From Paenibacillus foliorum (lineage in GTDB: Bacteria > Bacillota > Bacilli > Paenibacillales > NBRC-103111), in NCBI RefSeq assembly GCF_013141765.1, contig NZ_WHOD01000128.1, positions 248,001 through 312,000 on the forward strand: a DNA stretch of 64,000 nucleotides. The letters are read 5' to 3'. Below, piece by piece: positions 63,844 to 64,000 of the stretch; within the stretch, counting starts at the first letter, position 1, and every line of letters starts with the position of its first letter. The position numbers were made by a program, and so were the translations under genes. The notes under the pieces are model-generated. The model searched no databases. It was not told the origin of the DNA and saw only the letters and a list, made by a program, of their open reading frames with translations.

Positions 63844-64000
63844 TTAGTCTTTATTCTTAAACGCCTTGAAGTTTAAGAGAGTAAACAGCAAAATAATGAT
63901 GAAAATCACGTACGAAGCGGCAGCAGCTTTGCCGAAATCATACGTATAAAAACCGTAACGGTACACATATAGCATGAGCGTAAACAAAGAACCGCCCGGA
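63844..64000 (-). CDS. Sugar ABC importer permease (MalF-like), partial
   Basis: Only the last 51 codons are in the window and the gene runs off the right edge. The minus-strand frame reads PGGSLFTLMLYVYRYGFYTY and ends in a hydrophobic helix and LLNFKAFKNKD. GGSLFTLMLYVYRYGF is typical of the C-terminus of MalF/UgpA-type permeases, the usual partner of the MalG-like gene that follows. Confidence 0.85.
   Translation of the reverse strand, partial: PGGSLFTLMLYVYRYGFYTYDFGKAAAASYVIFIIILLFTLLNFKAFKNKD

Overview
The window looks like chromosome of a spore-forming, low-to-mid-GC Gram-positive bacterium of the Paenibacillaceae (Paenibacillus-like). The evidence is a GerA-type germinant receptor operon, CotB/CotH spore-coat genes with sigma-K-like promoters, an aromatic T-box leader, lipobox sugar-binding proteins, large membrane-bound AraC regulators next to Lpl-type sugar transporters, and a YesM/YesN-type two-component system. 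There are no rRNA, tRNA, CRISPR, phage or insertion-sequence signatures. The window starts inside a chemoreceptor gene and ends inside a sugar permease gene.

Layout. 1-10.6 kb: partial chemoreceptor, CLC-F-type fluoride antiporter, three-gene ABC-2 exporter, lone membrane AraC regulator, pentapeptide-repeat protein, SIMPL-domain protein. 10.8-13.8 kb: forward three-gene ABC importer (binding protein, permease, ATPase) with a clear sigma-A promoter. 13.8-21.7 kb: Lpl-type sugar ABC importer with a lyase-like enzyme and its AraC regulator. 21.7-29.8 kb: second sugar importer with a YesM/YesN two-component pair and an extra binding protein in front of the kinase. 30.2-33 kb: hexuronate operon (uxuA, fructuronate reductase-like SDR, esterase-like hydrolase) behind a promoter with a GntR-like operator. 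33.4-37.8 kb: spore-coat island with two CotB-like proteins, a low-complexity GSKGSK repeat protein (CotG-like) and a divergent CotH kinase. 37.7-39.1 kb: GtrA and GT2. 39.2-39.5 kb: cluster of GGAA-N7-TTCC palindromes.

39.5-53.1 kb is the most unusual part. A MacA/MacB-like exporter (adaptor, ATPase, permease) is followed by a 741-residue secreted beta-rich protein, is flanked by two OmpR-type two-component systems, and lies near a PrsA-like foldase. Three promoters here (response regulator 1, the adaptor operon, prsA) share 11-bp-phased boxes (TTCAG on the transcribed strand) placed 10 nt upstream of a -10 element. This suggests one envelope or secretion-stress regulon. 

53.2-58.3 kb: GerA-type operon in the order B-A-C, then a T-box-controlled DAHP synthase whose chorismate-mutase domain is mostly deleted. 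58.4-64 kb: a polytopic transporter, a cytoplasmic sialidase-fold protein and the start of a third sugar ABC importer. Four separate sugar-uptake loci, three with carbohydrate enzymes, point to a plant-polysaccharide or glycan-degrading lifestyle.
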